From contig NW_004797415.1 of assembly GCF_000002075.1 (NCBI RefSeq), positions 848,096-912,095 on the forward strand: 64,000 nucleotides of DNA, in the 5' to 3' direction. The position numbers and the translations under genes are program-made. Positions 12,001-21,789 of the stretch are shown here, piece by piece; position 1 is the first letter of the stretch, and each line of letters begins with the position of its first letter. Below the pieces are notes generated by a model. That model saw nothing but the letters and a program-made list of their open reading frames with translations. It was not told where the DNA came from and did not search any database. Source of the DNA: Aplysia californica (taxonomy: Eukaryota > Mollusca > Gastropoda > Aplysiida > Aplysiidae).

Positions 12001-15000
12001 TGCACAAGACAGGAGTTTGATTCCCTTCTGGGGAATCTGTTTTATTTAGTATGTTCTTCTCTTCTCTGTTGAGGCACTGTATCCATCTTAGTCCAGGTTG
12101 GCCCTGACGGGCAGTGTTGAAGCAGCCAATATTGAAATGATCAAAATTGTGTTGACAGGGTGCATGAGACACTGGCAATCCTTTACAATTGATTTGAGTT
12201 GTGTTGTTTTCCTCTTTCAGCATTCTGTCAAAATTATCTAAGATGCCCACCCATTTTCAAGAAGAAAAGTAGTTGTCTTAGACAGGTGGATGTCTTGGAC
12301 AGTGTCAGTATAATGTAGAAAAAAAAATGCAAGGGGGATAAGTGAGAACTGGTAATTTGTACAGGTGATTGTCTTGGACAGGTGGCAGTTAGAGCAGGTT
12401 GGACTGTATTGTGGATTGCTTGAATGTGGGAATCCACCACTAGAGAGGTTGACTTTCATATCATCATAAAAACTGGTTCAGCTTTTTAAGTCTGGCCCCC
12501 TGAGTCTTTTAGCAACTGTGCACCTGGGGTCCTTTAGGTTGACTGCAAGATTTGCCCCTCAATAAATACAGTCGAAATTGTCCAAGACATTAGCCCATTG
12601 TTGAAGAGAAAAGTGATTGTCCTGGACAGGTGGTTGTCTTGAACATTGTCATTATAATAAACAAAACAAAGCAAGGGGAAAGTGGGAAGTGGCTTTTGTA
12701 CAGGTGATTGTCTTGGACAGGTGGCGGTTACAGCGAAAAAAAGGCCCAACTGTATACTTTTTTGTGGCTGTATTTTGGGAAGACTGGAGATAGAGGGAGG
12801 GAAAGAGGCATGGAGATAGAGGGGAGGGACAGAGGCATTTTCTCAGATTTCAGTTATTGTAAATTGTAGCTGCGGCAAGAAAAATGAATTACTCTTATTC
12901 TTTTTTACTCACACCCTACAACAGGGTCAGAGTTATTGAGTTTTAATCATTGTGTGTGTTTGCAGGAAAAGGAATTGGCAGTCTCATCACGGGATTCATG
13001 TTCGAAGCCATCGGGCCGAGGTGGACATGGGGGGTTTTCAGCATCATCTGTGTAATCCTCCTGGTCTTCTATGTCATCCTCAACATGTTTGTGTTCAAGT
13101 CTTTCCAGCACCCACCTGCCCACAGACAAGGGAGTGGACAAGGTGGGTTCTTTTTTCTGTAGTTTTAATGTACAAAATGTGGCAAACTTTTCTCAGCCAC
13201 AATTGGTCTCATCAGCCACAGCAGAAGCCACAAGTCATTGTAACCTTTAACCCTTTCGTTGCCAGAGGGTATACGTTCCTACTGTCAGCATTGATTTACA
13301 GCTCAGCTCATTATCCACACGGCGCACCGGCAGTGGAATTTTAGTTGCCGCGGGGGGTTCCCCGCCGGGCGCCATATCACGTCGGGGTCACGGGGGTCAG
13401 CTCCCTGTCGCCGCTCTGTCTGGGCCTACCTAATTTTTGGTACTTTTCAACGTACAATTTAAGGTGTATCCTTGTATTTATGGTAATTCTCATTTAGTGC
13501 ATCCAAAGCACGCATTTCTGCTCTTGAGACTCAAAAAAGAACGGACGTTGTAACTTGTCTGGTTATTTCGTTAGACGCGCTGGAGTCGGCAATGCTAAAT
13601 TGTAATTTTTTTTTGACCAGCGTGAATAAAAAAAAATCAATATAAAAAAAAGGCATTGTCAAAATCTGTCGAACTTTTGGAACATGAACAACATAACATT
13701 GGTGCAGATACTCAGAAAAGATGGTTTCTGCGCTTACAATAGAAGGCTGTAATTTTACAATTTTATCCATCGGGGACACAATTCGCTATGAAGTAATTCC
13801 TCCAAATACAACTTTATGTGTCTAATATAATCGTGAATATTCGCATATTTTCTCGAAAGTTTATAAAAGTTACCATGAAGTTTCTGTATGAAAAGTACAA
13901 ATNNNNNNNNNNNNNNNNNNNNNNNNNNNNNNNNNNNNNNNNNNNNNNNNNNNNNNNNNNNNNNNNNNNNNNNNNNNNNNNNNNNNNNNNNNNNNNNNNN
14001 NNNNNNNNNNNNNNNNNNNNNNNNNNNNNNNNNNNNNNNNNNNNNNNNNNNNNNNNNNNNNNNNNNNNNNNNNNNNNNNNNNNNNNNNNNNNNNNNNNNN
14101 NNNNNNNNNNNNNNNNNNNNNNNNNNNNNNNNNNNNNNNNNNNNNNNNNNNNNNNNNNNNNNNNNNNNNNNNNNNNNNNNNNNNNNNNNNNNNNNNNNNN
14201 NNNNNNNNNNNNNNNNNNNNNNNNNNNNNNNNNNNNNNNNNNNNNNNNNNNNNNNNNNNNNNNNNNNNNNNNNNNNNNNNNNNNNNNNNNNNNNNNNNNN
14301 NNNNNNNNNNNNNNNNNNNNNNNNNNNNNNNNNNNNNNNNNNNNNNNNNNNNNNNNNNNNNNNNNNNNNNNNNNNNNNNNNNNNNNNNNNNNNNNNNNNN
14401 NNNNNNNNNNNNNNNNNNNNNNNNNNNNNNNNNNNNNNNNNNNNNNNNNNNNNNNNNNNNNNNNNNNNNNNNNNNNNNNNNNNNNNNNNNNNNNNNNNNN
14501 NNNNNNNNNNNNNNNNNNNNNNNNNNNNNNNNNNNNNNNNNNNNNNNNNNNNNNNNNNNNNNNNNNNNNNNNNNNNNNNNNNNNNNNNNNNNNNNNNNNN
14601 NNNNNNNNNNNNNNNNNNNNNNNNNNNNNNNNNNNNNNNNNNNNNNNNNNNNNNNNNNNNNNNNNNNNNNNNNNNNNNNNNNNNNNNNNNNNNNNNNNNN
14701 NNNNNNNNNNNNNNNNNNNNNNNNNNNNNNNNNNNNNNNNNNNNNNNNNNNNNNNNNNNNNCCGTGACCCCGAGCCGGGGAGCTCCGGCGGGCTGCTGAG
14801 TAACGCGAACTAAAAGTAACAGAATCGGGCGAAAAGTGACGCCGTGTCCAGAGCAGCAGCCTAATGGTCTCGGTGTTAATGGACGTGCTGTCTAGATCTA
14901 GAGCACTCATGACATATTTCGGACGCCCGGCCTACGATTGTGTCACTTTTCTCACTTTTCTTATTCCCCATTTCCTCCCATCTTACTCATAATTTCAAAT

Positions 15001-16724
15001 AACCTGCAAATCTAAGTCACAAAGTGAATTTATTTGCCTCTTTAACTCTTTCTGGACGTAGTTATTTTGGGGTCTAGACATAATTAACCTGCGGCTCGAT
15101 TTGGCTATGCAGGTGGTGTACAAAATAACTTCATAGAAGCATAACCACCCCTCAAAATGTAACATATGATATATCAAATTGAAGGAAATTGAATGAGGAA
15201 TACATCCCAATTGAAACAAAGATTAATTTTAAACATAAGTATGCATTAAGAGGGTTATAAATGGCGATGGTGATTAGAAAAATATATTTTGATGGAAAAA
15301 ATTACATTCACCAAACATGTGAAAGCAAATCAGCATAGCTGTCTTATCATATACAGGCCAAGAGCATAGTCCATAAATTTCTGAATGCACAGCTTTTTAT
15401 TTGAAATCAATATTCCAATTTTTGTTTGAGTTATGATATTTATACTGAGTCCGGCTACATCGTTTTGTTGATTCAAGACCGAAAGAACTAATTCACTCGT
15501 TTTTCCCCAAACCTATGCTTTAACAAAGTGAAACTAGATGTTTTTGTTTCCTAAATCCTTTCTGAGTTTTTCAATAGCAATAAAAAGTAATTATAAATGA
15601 CGGATCGTGTTAAAACGAAACAATACTGAGGCACCCTATCACAGCCGATATATTGGTGATACATCCACAGGGGGTGCGAACTCTCGCAGATATATCGACG
15701 ATACGTCCAGAAAGAGTTAAAGTCATTTCGATATTTACATTTTGCGAGAGCACACGGCCGCCCCCAAGCCTTGATCTATGTTTATCAATCGCTGGCAAGC
15801 CTAGCAGTAAAGTAATACTAATAGCAAATTTGGTACAAATATGCGCGTCTTTATTCCCGAATACGAATCAACACCGTGCTTGTGGCTGAAACTCTGTACA
15901 GAAAAACTAACAAGAGCCAGGTTATTATTGTGACGTACATGTACCATCATATAGGCAACCAAGAGTGGCAAATTTTGCCGACTTCCGTGACGTATATGGT
16001 AGGGCACAGCGCTAGAAATTAGGCGTTTTCATGACATACCAGGTACGTCGTAAGGCCACGAAGTGTTAACTCTTCAAATTCTTCTATTTTGCTGGAGAAA
16101 TATTATCTTCTGCGGATGTATTAATCATTGTCAGACATTGACGGACGAGCCATTATTAATATAGGTTTATTCCTTTAGAAAAATTTGTCTTGTAAAGAGT
16201 TTGTGGTTTTGTTGGAAGTGCCTTTTGACAATGTTCTTTTGAAGAGTTAATGAATTTGTTGGGCATTCCTTAAGTTATGCTTTTGTGACAATGCTCTTTT
16301 GCTAATGAAAGTTCTCCAGCTTATATGATTCTGAAACAACTGTTTTGTTGAGAGTTTTAACATTCATCGAGAGAGACTGATCACATACTATTTGATCTTT
16401 AATATTATGTTTTATCCAGCATTAAGATTTCAAGGTTTATATTCTTGGTTCAGATTTTAAGATCTTGAAATGTGAAATTATGTTTTCAACTTTTCTTCTT
16501 GTGGAAAATTAAGTTTGTTTTTGCAACAGGTACATATTTTATGACATCAAATGTTTATGAAAAATTGTTTTACCGTTGAATGTTTTTCAAGCTGCTTCAT
16601 TTTTTTTTTTTTGGTGTCTTTTATTGCAGAGAAAAGGGAGGAACATGTAAAGCAGGAGGAGACTCTCATTAATCGGAGTTCAACTCCAACACCTGTAGAG
16701 GACGGTGACCCGGTTATAGTGTAG
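4821..16724 (+). CDS. Gene A: MFSD6-like major facilitator superfamily protein (7 coding exons)
   Basis: Spliced coding sequence: 4821-4965, 5419-5604, 6883-7729, 10668-10857, 11642-11906, 12966-13142, 16630-16724. That is 1905 nt, 634 aa, all GT-AG, with intron phases 1,1,2,0,1,1. The product is a 12-pass membrane protein of the MFS_1-like/MFSD6 family. Marks of the family are KLLPVKGFYF before TM1, the loop motif GALADKLKRHKA (residues 90-101), the large extracellular loop between TM3 and TM4 (about 123-292, 12 Cys, four N-glycosylation sites), PILDAAAYENLGEDGHRWGQQ at TM4-5, and VEPVHSVTFGLMYASASSYA at TM9-10. In vertebrates MFSD6 is a poorly characterised membrane protein; the substrate is unknown and cannot be read from sequence. 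Gene B (57884-46119) is its paralogue and supports every exon edge. The start is the first ATG in the exon and gives an N-terminus of the same length as in gene B. Confidence 0.9.
5387..5393 (+). promoter_or_regulatory. Branch-point consensus TACTAAC for exon 2
   Basis: A perfect TACTAAC lies 26 bases before the AG at 5417-5418, followed by a pyrimidine-rich tract. This is the expected distance for a branch point and supports 5419 as the exon 2 start. A second good acceptor (tttttgtag, ending 5361) lies 57 bases upstream and is in frame. Confidence 0.6.
5419..5604 (+). CDS. Gene A coding exon 2
   Basis: Acceptor ctcctcag, donor gtatat. 186 nt, the same length as gene B exon 2. It encodes TM1 (AVGVLLPFIGLYM), TM2 (ETGIIYGIMPFVSFFVRP), the MFS loop motif GALADKLKRHKA and the start of TM3. 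49 of 63 residues match gene B by eye. Confidence 0.85.
5904..6045. repeat. (CT)n microsatellite in intron 2 of gene A
   Basis: About 140 bases of almost pure CT dinucleotides with a few C and G interruptions. Reading frames across it on either strand are artefacts. Confidence 0.95.
6883..7729 (+). CDS. Gene A coding exon 3 (large extracellular loop)
   Basis: Acceptor ttttttacag, donor GTAAGT directly after DI plus two bases (phase 2). It finishes TM3 (GIFYFVLVFVPS), then encodes the Cys-rich loop with 12 cysteines and NVT, NKS, NET and NGT glycosylation sites, then TM4 (about residues 295-317), the conserved ILDAAAYENLGEDGHRWG segment, TM5 and TM6. Gene B exon 3 has the same plan and all 12 cysteines. 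Confidence 0.93.
8270..9065. repeat. Degenerate tandem repeat, about 370-base unit, in intron 3 of gene A
   Basis: Two clear units (about 8418-8690 and 8790-9060) share 'gggtttaaacgaactcaaca', 'ttggggacatcac' and 'ttgctctataaaa'. The shared block recurs at a spacing of 370 bases. A third, weaker copy of the 'ggggacatc..ctac' part lies at 8314-8360. No coding sense. Confidence 0.75.
9240..9740 (+). repeat. Dispersed repeat, copy 2 (pair with 140-560)
   Basis: Same element as at the left edge of the window, with an extra tandem 'attgggcccacaaggct' section near 9380-9425. Class unknown. Confidence 0.6.
9787..10185 (+). mobile_element. piggyBac-like fragment with transposase N-terminus
   Basis: It starts with TTAACCGAACCCTTTGAGCC, which resembles the TTAA plus CCCTTT end of piggyBac elements. 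About 145 bases later an open frame reads RFTTQDVIDYFEDLSE..DAGNDDDYPELD.ESDSDD, an acidic N-terminus of the kind seen in piggyBac transposases. The frame runs into unrelated sequence after about 10190 and the catalytic domain is absent. It is a broken fragment in intron 3 of gene A. The assignment rests on the end sequence plus composition, so it is tentative. Confidence 0.4.
10190..10330 (+). repeat. SINE body fragment (type 2)
   Basis: Contains the motif row 'gagtatctccatct..ctgctgggatactgt..cagcccaggttggcactgacag..aatgatc', shared with 11025-11160, 11985-12165, 19731-19925 and 29453-29725. No tRNA head is visible here. Confidence 0.5.
10668..10857 (+). CDS. Gene A coding exon 4
   Basis: Acceptor tttccacag, donor gtaagt. 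190 nt, equal to gene B exon 4. It begins VCGKFLKNIWNALKYMQ and encodes TM7 and TM8 (VLAFLFLVTYFGILTGGIEAFLF..; LLFGFALLVNCSAE). An open frame continues past the donor into the intron, but gene B splices at the same place. Confidence 0.9.
11025..11160 (+). repeat. SINE body fragment (type 2)
   Basis: 'gagtatctccgtcacttctt..gggacactgtatctcactcagcccggtttggcctt' matches the type 2 SINE body, in intron 4 of gene A. Confidence 0.5.
11300..11495 (+). repeat. SINE-like fragment (type 3)
   Basis: Shares 'tggcttagtcctatgtgaga', 'tgggcattaaat' and 'ggggca..ttaaacctataca' with 44340-44570. A weak B-box-like 'gagttcgaggctc' precedes it. Likely an old tRNA-derived SINE. Confidence 0.45.
11642..11906 (+). 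CDS. Gene A coding exon 5
   Basis: Acceptor ttttttaag (phase 0), donor gtttgt (phase 1). 265 nt, equal to gene B exon 5. It encodes VPMLWMSGSIIKRFGYVCC, TM9, TM10 and the very conserved segment LLVEPVHSVTFGLMYASASS and IAPPGMSATLQGLLGG. 66 of 88 residues match gene B by eye. The acceptor has AAG rather than CAG but a strong T tract. Confidence 0.9.
11985..12165 (+). repeat. SINE body fragment (type 2)
   Basis: Contains a B-box-like 'ggagtttgattccc', then 'ggcactgtatccatcttagt', 'ccaggttggccctgacgggc', 'gaagcagcc' and 'aatgatc'. It is the same layout as the SINE at 19731-19925. It lies in intron 5 of gene A. Confidence 0.6.
12225..12406. mobile_element. Short TIR element (MITE), copy 1 of a 180-base family
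   Basis: Ends resemble CTGTCAAAATT and ...GGTTGGACTG, with TA after the right end. Inner repeats of 'gtcttggacaggtgg' face the ends. Relatives lie at 12569-12752, 40091-40280 and 45117-45274, and a longer cousin at 24405-25214. Confidence 0.6.
12569..12752. mobile_element. Short TIR element (MITE), copy 2
   Basis: Flanked by TA on both sides (TA CAGTCGAAATTG ... CAACTG TA). Contains 'aagtgattgtcctggacagg', 'tggttgtctt' and 'tgtacaggtgattgtcttgg', the same parts as copy 1, 163 bases away. TA flanks and CAGT ends fit a non-autonomous Tc1/mariner-type element. Confidence 0.65.
12966..13142 (+). CDS. Gene A coding exon 6
   Basis: Acceptor tttgcag, donor gtgggt, phase 1 at both ends. It encodes GKGIGSLITGFMFEAIGPRW (TM11), TWGVFSIICVILLVFYVILN (TM12) and the start of the cytoplasmic tail. 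Gene B exon 6 has GKGIGSLITGYMFENIGPRW. Confidence 0.92.
13165..13246 (+). repeat. Left part of a dispersed repeat split by a TTAA element
   Basis: 'aatgtggcaaacttttctc..ttggtctcat.agccac.gcagaagccacaagt' matches 18430-18515. The other half, 'tcattgtcagacattgac', is found at 16128-16145, beyond the piggyBac-like insertion. The copy at 18430-18610 is the uninterrupted form. Confidence 0.65.
13903..14761. other. Assembly gap (859 N)
   Basis: A run of N inside intron 6 of gene A. Open frames drawn across it have no meaning. The odd length suggests an estimated gap size. Confidence 1.
15042..15720. mobile_element. Second TTAA element nested in the first
   Basis: Perfect 19-base inverted repeats, TTAACTCTTTCTGGACGTA at 15042-15060 and its complement at 15702-15720, including the TTAA target site. 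679 bases, AT-rich, no coding potential. A piggyBac-type MITE that jumped into the 13247-16069 element. Confidence 0.8.
16630..16724 (+). CDS. Gene A coding exon 7 (C-terminal tail)
   Basis: Acceptor tattgcag, stop TAG at 16722-16724. 95 nt, equal to gene B exon 7. Tail EKREEHVKQEETLINRSS.. ends in PVIV. Gene B has the matching QEETLMNNSAPSAVEG. The exon follows a 3.5-kb intron, so the paralogue is the main proof. Confidence 0.88.
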
Positions 16725-17480
16725 CCTTGAGTGGATGCTAACCAACATCTATGGATATGTTTTGCACATCTACCCGTTATACTTGAAGCAAAGCCGCCTT
16801 ACATTTAAATTGCATTTAAGGTCACCTTATGTGAGTCTTTTCGGTGTCTGATTTTCTGTTTTGGTGGTTAAAGAATGTTACTTCCTGGTTCATAACCTTT
16901 CCTTGTGCTGCTTTGAAGCTTAAGCTATTTTTGGCTTCGCTGGTGGGTGGTTGGATGGTACCGCTGGTTGGGCCTTTTAAATGACCCCACCTGTTCTTTC
17001 TCTCTATTGGTCTTGCTCTTTTTAAGCTCAAAATTACTGTTAATGTATCAGTGTGCTTCTCTTTACTATAAAAAAAAATGAACATATCTTAGCCTTACTC
17101 TGATCCTACCCCACTTTATAAATATTGCTTATATGTTTCCCTTTTATTCAGTGCCTGCCGGTTACTGTAACCCAAAATGTTCAACTTTGACCTGCTTTTT
17201 AGAAGGATAAGGTTTAATTTGAATGGGGTCTTTATCATAATTCTATTCTACCTTCTCAGAATATTGCCTCAGCCCGGTGTGCTAACGGGGGACCAATTAC
17301 CATGTCTTTGAAAGGTTTTACGTTGTATCCAGTTCAGAAAGGCATTAGACTTCTTCGATATCAGCATTTGACCACATTCAGCGCACAAACAGTGTGAACT
17401 GAAAAAGATAACTGTTGCTGATCTTGACCAAACCCCCCCCCCCCAGAAACATACAATAAATGCAAGATTATATCAGAATG
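16725..17480 (+). other. Probable 3' untranslated region of gene A
   Basis: Non-coding sequence after the stop. The first AATAAA is at 17455-17460, with further ones at 17939-17948, so the transcript may end near 17480 or 17970. It contains a - strand family C repeat. Confidence 0.45.
16935..17075 (-). repeat. Family C dispersed repeat
   Basis: Reverse complement shows the family C order: 'aaagagaagcacac', 'agcaagacc..agagagaaagaaca' and 'ccagcggtaccatccaacca'. Other copies: 21221-21355 and 26922-27035 (-); 31728-31865, 33386-33530, 35848-35975, 41984-42515, 46773-46915 and 47154-47285 (+). No tRNA boxes or inverted ends are seen. Confidence 0.6.
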
Positions 17481-18430
17481 CTTAGAGAAACATCCTTTGA
17501 GATAAGATTTTTCTGTAAAAAAATCAATAGAAATAGCATCATGATTTGATGGGAACTTTAGCGTTAGACTTTACTTTTAATGTCAAATGAAACCTAGAAT
17601 TTTGAAAAGACAAAAGATATGTCCTGTATATTGTTTGGTTGTCTCAGGTCATGCTGTGCTCTTTTCTTCTGCCTACATTTTGTTAAAAACATGAACATTT
17701 TCTGACCAGTCAGAAAGGCTTTCTGTGATGGGAAGCTGTATGTCACCTGTCCATGTTGCCTCGTGCCTTAATGGTGTCTGAAGCTTTGGCTTGGCTTAAG
17801 GCTTGCCCATTGCTGGGCTGAAGCAGAAAAAGCAGAAAGCCTGTGGAGAATATACTATACCTCGATACAAGTACAAAATTAAATGTGTGTCTGTGCATGC
17901 ATCTGGCATTATTTTAAAGGTGTTAGTGTATTTTTTAAAATAAATAAAGCTAATCATGTTTGTCTTTCAAGTTCAAAGGTGCATGAATGCACAAATGGAA
18001 AAATTTTTTTCCTTGATGTATTTGTGAGTGAATTACAATTATTATGTTGGTTTTCAGGTACAAATGTGTGTGTTTATGTGCTTGTTGCATCGTTATTTTG
18101 CATGCATTAGTTTATTTGTGAGTGGATAATGATTATTATATTACTGTTCTCGCTCCTCTCTATTGCTTTATCCCAACCTGGATTTTTTGGAGTTAATGTT
18201 TGTTTGTTTGGGGTTTTATATATAAGAAGGTGGGTAGGGAAAGGGACTGATGGGGAAGAGTAGAGAACTTGTTTTTCTTTCTTTTCTTTTTCTTCTTCTT
18301 CGTCTACTTATTTTTTATTTACTTTTTTTGTTACATTTATTTTTTAATGGGGTTTCATTAATTAGATTTAAGCTGAATCCAAGAGATACACTGGCTGTGC
18401 ACATCCACATGTTGAAATGAAGCTTTTAAA
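17480..18430. other. AT-rich intergenic stretch
   Basis: Nothing coding or clearly repeated, apart from a C run near 17433-17444 and AATAAA signals near 17940. Confidence 0.4.
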
Positions 18431-18610
18431 TGCTCAAAATATGGTAAACTCTTCTCTGCCGGAACTGGTCTCATTGGCCATAATAGAAGCCACAAGTTAT
18501 CTTAATCTTTATTTCTTCTGTTGTCTTTAATTCAGAAATATTCCACGCTGGGAAGGCAGTGGTCATTGTCAGACATTGACAGACAAACTTATCACATATT
18601 TTAATATGTT
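18430..18610 (+). repeat. Dispersed repeat, uninterrupted copy of 13165-13246 plus 16070-16150
   Basis: Carries 'ggtctcattggccataatag', 'aagccacaagtt' and, further on, 'gtcattgtcagacattgaca' in one piece. It shows what the site of the 13247-16069 insertion looked like before. Confidence 0.65.
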
Positions 18611-18905
18611 TTGGGGTACATGAGCTTTCTGACATTTGGAATAGTACTCAAAAACATTTGACTATAAATAACATTTGTGGATATGTGAAATATTATAAGC
18701 CATGACAGAGCTTAGTCACAACTGTATTGTCTTGTGTATTCAGTGCACACAACTGTTAAGTGTTTGTTGGGGACAGATAATGTACGTGTGCATTGTACCA
18801 TTTGTAGTACTTCTTAGTACCAGCTAGAAATCAAATGATTGTATTTTAATTTGAGGTGAAGATTTTATTTTATTGTACTGTAACTTGTTGGTGTTTATAA
18901 TTCCC

Positions 18906-19650
18906 TTAAGGGAAGACCCGGGTCAGCGATCCCAGGCAATATCGATAAAAATTTTCAAACTATCCTACTTTTGTTTTTTGTGGAAAAACATCCTTTGACA
19001 TCTGTTCTATCGGGTCACAATGAAGAAACTGTTGAAAAAACACCCTAAATGACCTAAAAGGGCGTTTGAAAAGTGCAAATTGCTCTAAAAATCATTTTAA
19101 AAATCCCTGTTTTTTCTGTTTCTCTCAAAATCTATTTTTTGACATATGTAACCTCCTGGGTGCAAAGAGTTTTCAAAAACCAAATGAAGCTAAAAGCTTC
19201 AAATTTGGCGTACAGGTGGTTTAAGATTGATTCTAAGGATCTATGTAAGGGAATTTGGAAATATTGGTAACTTGTGGAAATATTCAAATTTTTTGTAATA
19301 TGTACCCCAAAATTTCGTCAACTGACTCTAGGGGGTCCAATGACTTTGGGCTCACTTTTTTAGTTTTAAAGATAGGTCAAAATCCTCACATGGATCCCCA
19401 GTTCATATAGGTTTGTACTTGTGTGCCAAATTTCAGGCTGATAATTCAATATTTACTATGAAATTCTTCTGCACTAAGAAACTGATTTGAAAATCCAAGA
19501 TGGCCGCCGCAGAGACCCATTTTTCAGAAAAATTCAACAAATTCACCCTAGTACATCCTATTTACCTATGAACTTCTTGCACAATTACATAAAAGTGAAT
19601 AAAAGTCATTCGTTTAGAAAATTTTTCCGGGAGTGTACGTCTCCCCTTAA
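18906..19650. mobile_element. TTAA-flanked TIR element
   Basis: Left end TTAAGGGAAGACCCGG, right end (reading inward) TTAAGGGGAGACGTACAC. TTAA lies on both sides, 745 bases apart. The inside is A/T-rich, with 'caagatggccgccgcagaga', and no real reading frame. Likely a piggyBac-type MITE, third of the kind in this window. Confidence 0.65.
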
Positions 19651-19730
19651 GCACATTTGGTACTCTGGGTGGCAATGGGTTTATTTTTAGGTCTGACATG
19701 CTCCCTAACAGTTTGAATTTGACTTGACCA

Positions 19731-19925
19731 GCATCTGTGGTGGAGTGGTTAGTGCTAGGCTGTTGCATGCTGGAGACCTGAGTTAGATTCCCGAGTTAAG
19801 AGAGTTTTTAATCCAGTATCTTGGTCTTTCTGCTGGGATGTTGTATCCCTATCTGCTCTGGTTGGCCCTGACAGACAGGGTCGAAGTCCGCCTCATAAGT
19901 GATCGGGCCTAAAAACATCTATATT
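19731..19925 (+). mobile_element. tRNA-derived SINE (type 2)
   Basis: Head 'gtggtggagtggttagtgct' with an A-box-like part and a B-box-like 'gagttagattccc'. The body has 'tctgctgggatgttgtatcc', 'ggttggccctgacagacagg', 'gtcgaagtccgcctcataag' and 'tgatc..aaaacatcta'. This is the clearest copy of a family with pieces at 10190, 11025, 11985, 29453 and, inverted, 39100. Confidence 0.7.
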
Positions 19926-20439
19926 TTGAAAATTTATTTCCTATTTGACACAGATGCCTCAGTATATATGATCTATTCGCACACCTGACTTCCTTTTGTT
20001 TGCTCGAGTAGAATTTAGAAAGAACCTGTACTATTTTGCTAATTGCTGGGTTTTTTTAGGCCCTCATGTTCCCCATGCGGGTGGTTGAAGTGATCTGCTC
20101 CTATTTTTTCCAAGATTTATATTCTTTTCAGCTTGTTATAGTGATATATGCAGGCATCGCTGTACTCATTTTTCGCAAACTGCATTGTTATCATGTTGAC
20201 ACCTTTATTATTTTTGTTTTCTATTTCATGAAGTTGATAATTGTTGCATCTAGTTTGTCTTTGACGGAGTAATGATGTTGTCTTGGTTTGAAAATGTTTC
20301 TTTCAGACACTTCTGTGTCCCGAGTGAGCGTAAGTCAGACATATCCATCGTCCATGACCGTAATCATTTGTTATTGCATTTAGTTTTATCTATTCACTTT
20401 CTGACACAAGACCTTTTGATTGCTTGGTTTTATGAGATG

Positions 20440-20525
20440 AAGGGCTGGCCATTAGTTCAAGTGGTTATAATGCTGGGCTATGGTGAGGATGACCATGGTT
20501 CAAATCTTTAATTCTTGACTTCAGA
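20440..20525 (+). repeat. tRNA-like SINE head fragment
   Basis: 'caagtggttataatgctggg' plus the B-box-like 'ggttcaaatcttt' resemble a SINE head, with no body after it. Confidence 0.4.
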
Positions 20526-21220
20526 TTGCCTTCAAGTAGTCAATTTTTGTTTTGTTTTGCACAATGTTTTTCACTTTTGTCCCAGGAAAATAAGTGTTAT
20601 TTGTTTTGAACACTGATGAGTTGTTTTTAGAATAAAAAAGCCCATGGAGCTAGAGTTAATTTTTTTCAGACCTCAGATTTTCTGGTGTCAGAAACTTCAC
20701 AGAGAATCTGTTTGCAGCTTTTTGCATACTAGATGTGCCATACTTTGTTATAACGGTGGTCCTCAGGAGGTTGGCAACTCTGCCCCAGCTTCCTTTTCCT
20801 ACTTTCAGTTTTATGGGTAAATAGATAATATGGAATTTTATCTCATTCATACAGAGATAGCATAAGCAGCATGGCAGCTAAACTTCTTCTCTCCTTTCTG
20901 AGTTTTGCTAGATTAAAATTTTTCTGGCAAATTATGTTTTCCTGATTTTTTCTTAGATTTATGATTTACTTTTAAATCCAGAACAACATCCTACATTCTT
21001 TTCGTTATTTAAACAGCAGGGTTGTGTGATGGAAAGTCACATTTTGTGCTGGTGTTATAAATCAGTTCTGTTACCGAAGAAATTTTGTGTATCCTAGAGC
21101 ATTGCATGGTTAAGTTTGTGGTGCATTTTTACATTTGTGTTTGTCTGTACATGTAAATTTTGTGTGTTGGTGTTATGACCCAAAATTTATGGTCCAAGAT
21201 CCCTTTTCACAACAATAAGC

Positions 21221-21355
21221 AGTGGTTGGAGGGCACCCCTGGTAAGGCCTCCTCTTACTCTTTCCCTCTACTGCTCCTGTCCGTCTATCTTGTTTCTGTC
21301 TGCATGAAATGACCATTAGTCTCTTTTGTTGATGTGCTTCTTTTTATTCTAATAA
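21221..21355 (-). repeat. Family C dispersed repeat
   Basis: Reverse complement gives 'aagaagcacatcaaca', 'gcagacagaaacaagataga' and 'accaggggtgccctccaacc', the family C order. Confidence 0.65.
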
Positions 21356-21447
21356 ACAACTCCTCTCTCACAGTGTGAGATTGATTGTAAAATTGGTTAA
21401 ATACTTTGTTTAGTATGTTTTCAAGGGCTGTAGTTTTTTCGTCTGAC

Positions 21448-21481
21448 CCCCCCCTCCCCCCCCCACCCCCCCCCACCCCCC
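21448..21481. repeat. Poly-C tract
   Basis: Nearly pure C run with single A or T breaks. Similar mononucleotide runs occur at 33170-33189, 49440, 51780-51794, 57361, 58491-58510 and 60740-60754. Confidence 0.95.
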
Positions 21482-21789
21482 AATATTTCTTTCAGCCCTT
21501 TTTTGGTATGGTTCTCTTCTTCAGATAAGAGGCTGACTTATATTGAGGGCTGAGTGATGGTTGATGTTGTATCTTTTTATGGTGCTTTCGCTTATGTTTC
21601 ATTAGTGGGCACCAGATGCATGTCAGGAAAAGACAGACCTTTTAGACATGATTTTAATTAAAAAGCAAATATATTTTTGTTCTCAATTCTGACTGTTGTT
21701 TTTATTGATTTTAAATATGTTTAGAGAATCAAATAATACTGAATTTGTGAGAACACTTGTGTGATATTTTGTTGTCATGATTTTTGCTT

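Larger units (their letters stand above)
13247..16069. mobile_element. piggyBac-like element in intron 6 of gene A (contains gap)
   Basis: It is bounded by TTAA at 13247-13250 and 16066-16069. The ends are imperfect inverted repeats: TTAACCCTTTCGTTGCC on the left, and TTAACACTTCGTGGCC reading inward on the right. The two halves of an older repeat flank it, giving an 'empty site' comparison at 18430-18610. GC-rich inner sequence near 13330-13430 reappears inverted near 14762-14800 (cggggtcacgg). No transposase is readable, but 859 bases are missing. Confidence 0.65.

Noticed and set aside
13818-14910. Long open frames over 300 codons on both strands
   Set aside because: Nearly all of each frame is the run of N. 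There is no evidence of coding.
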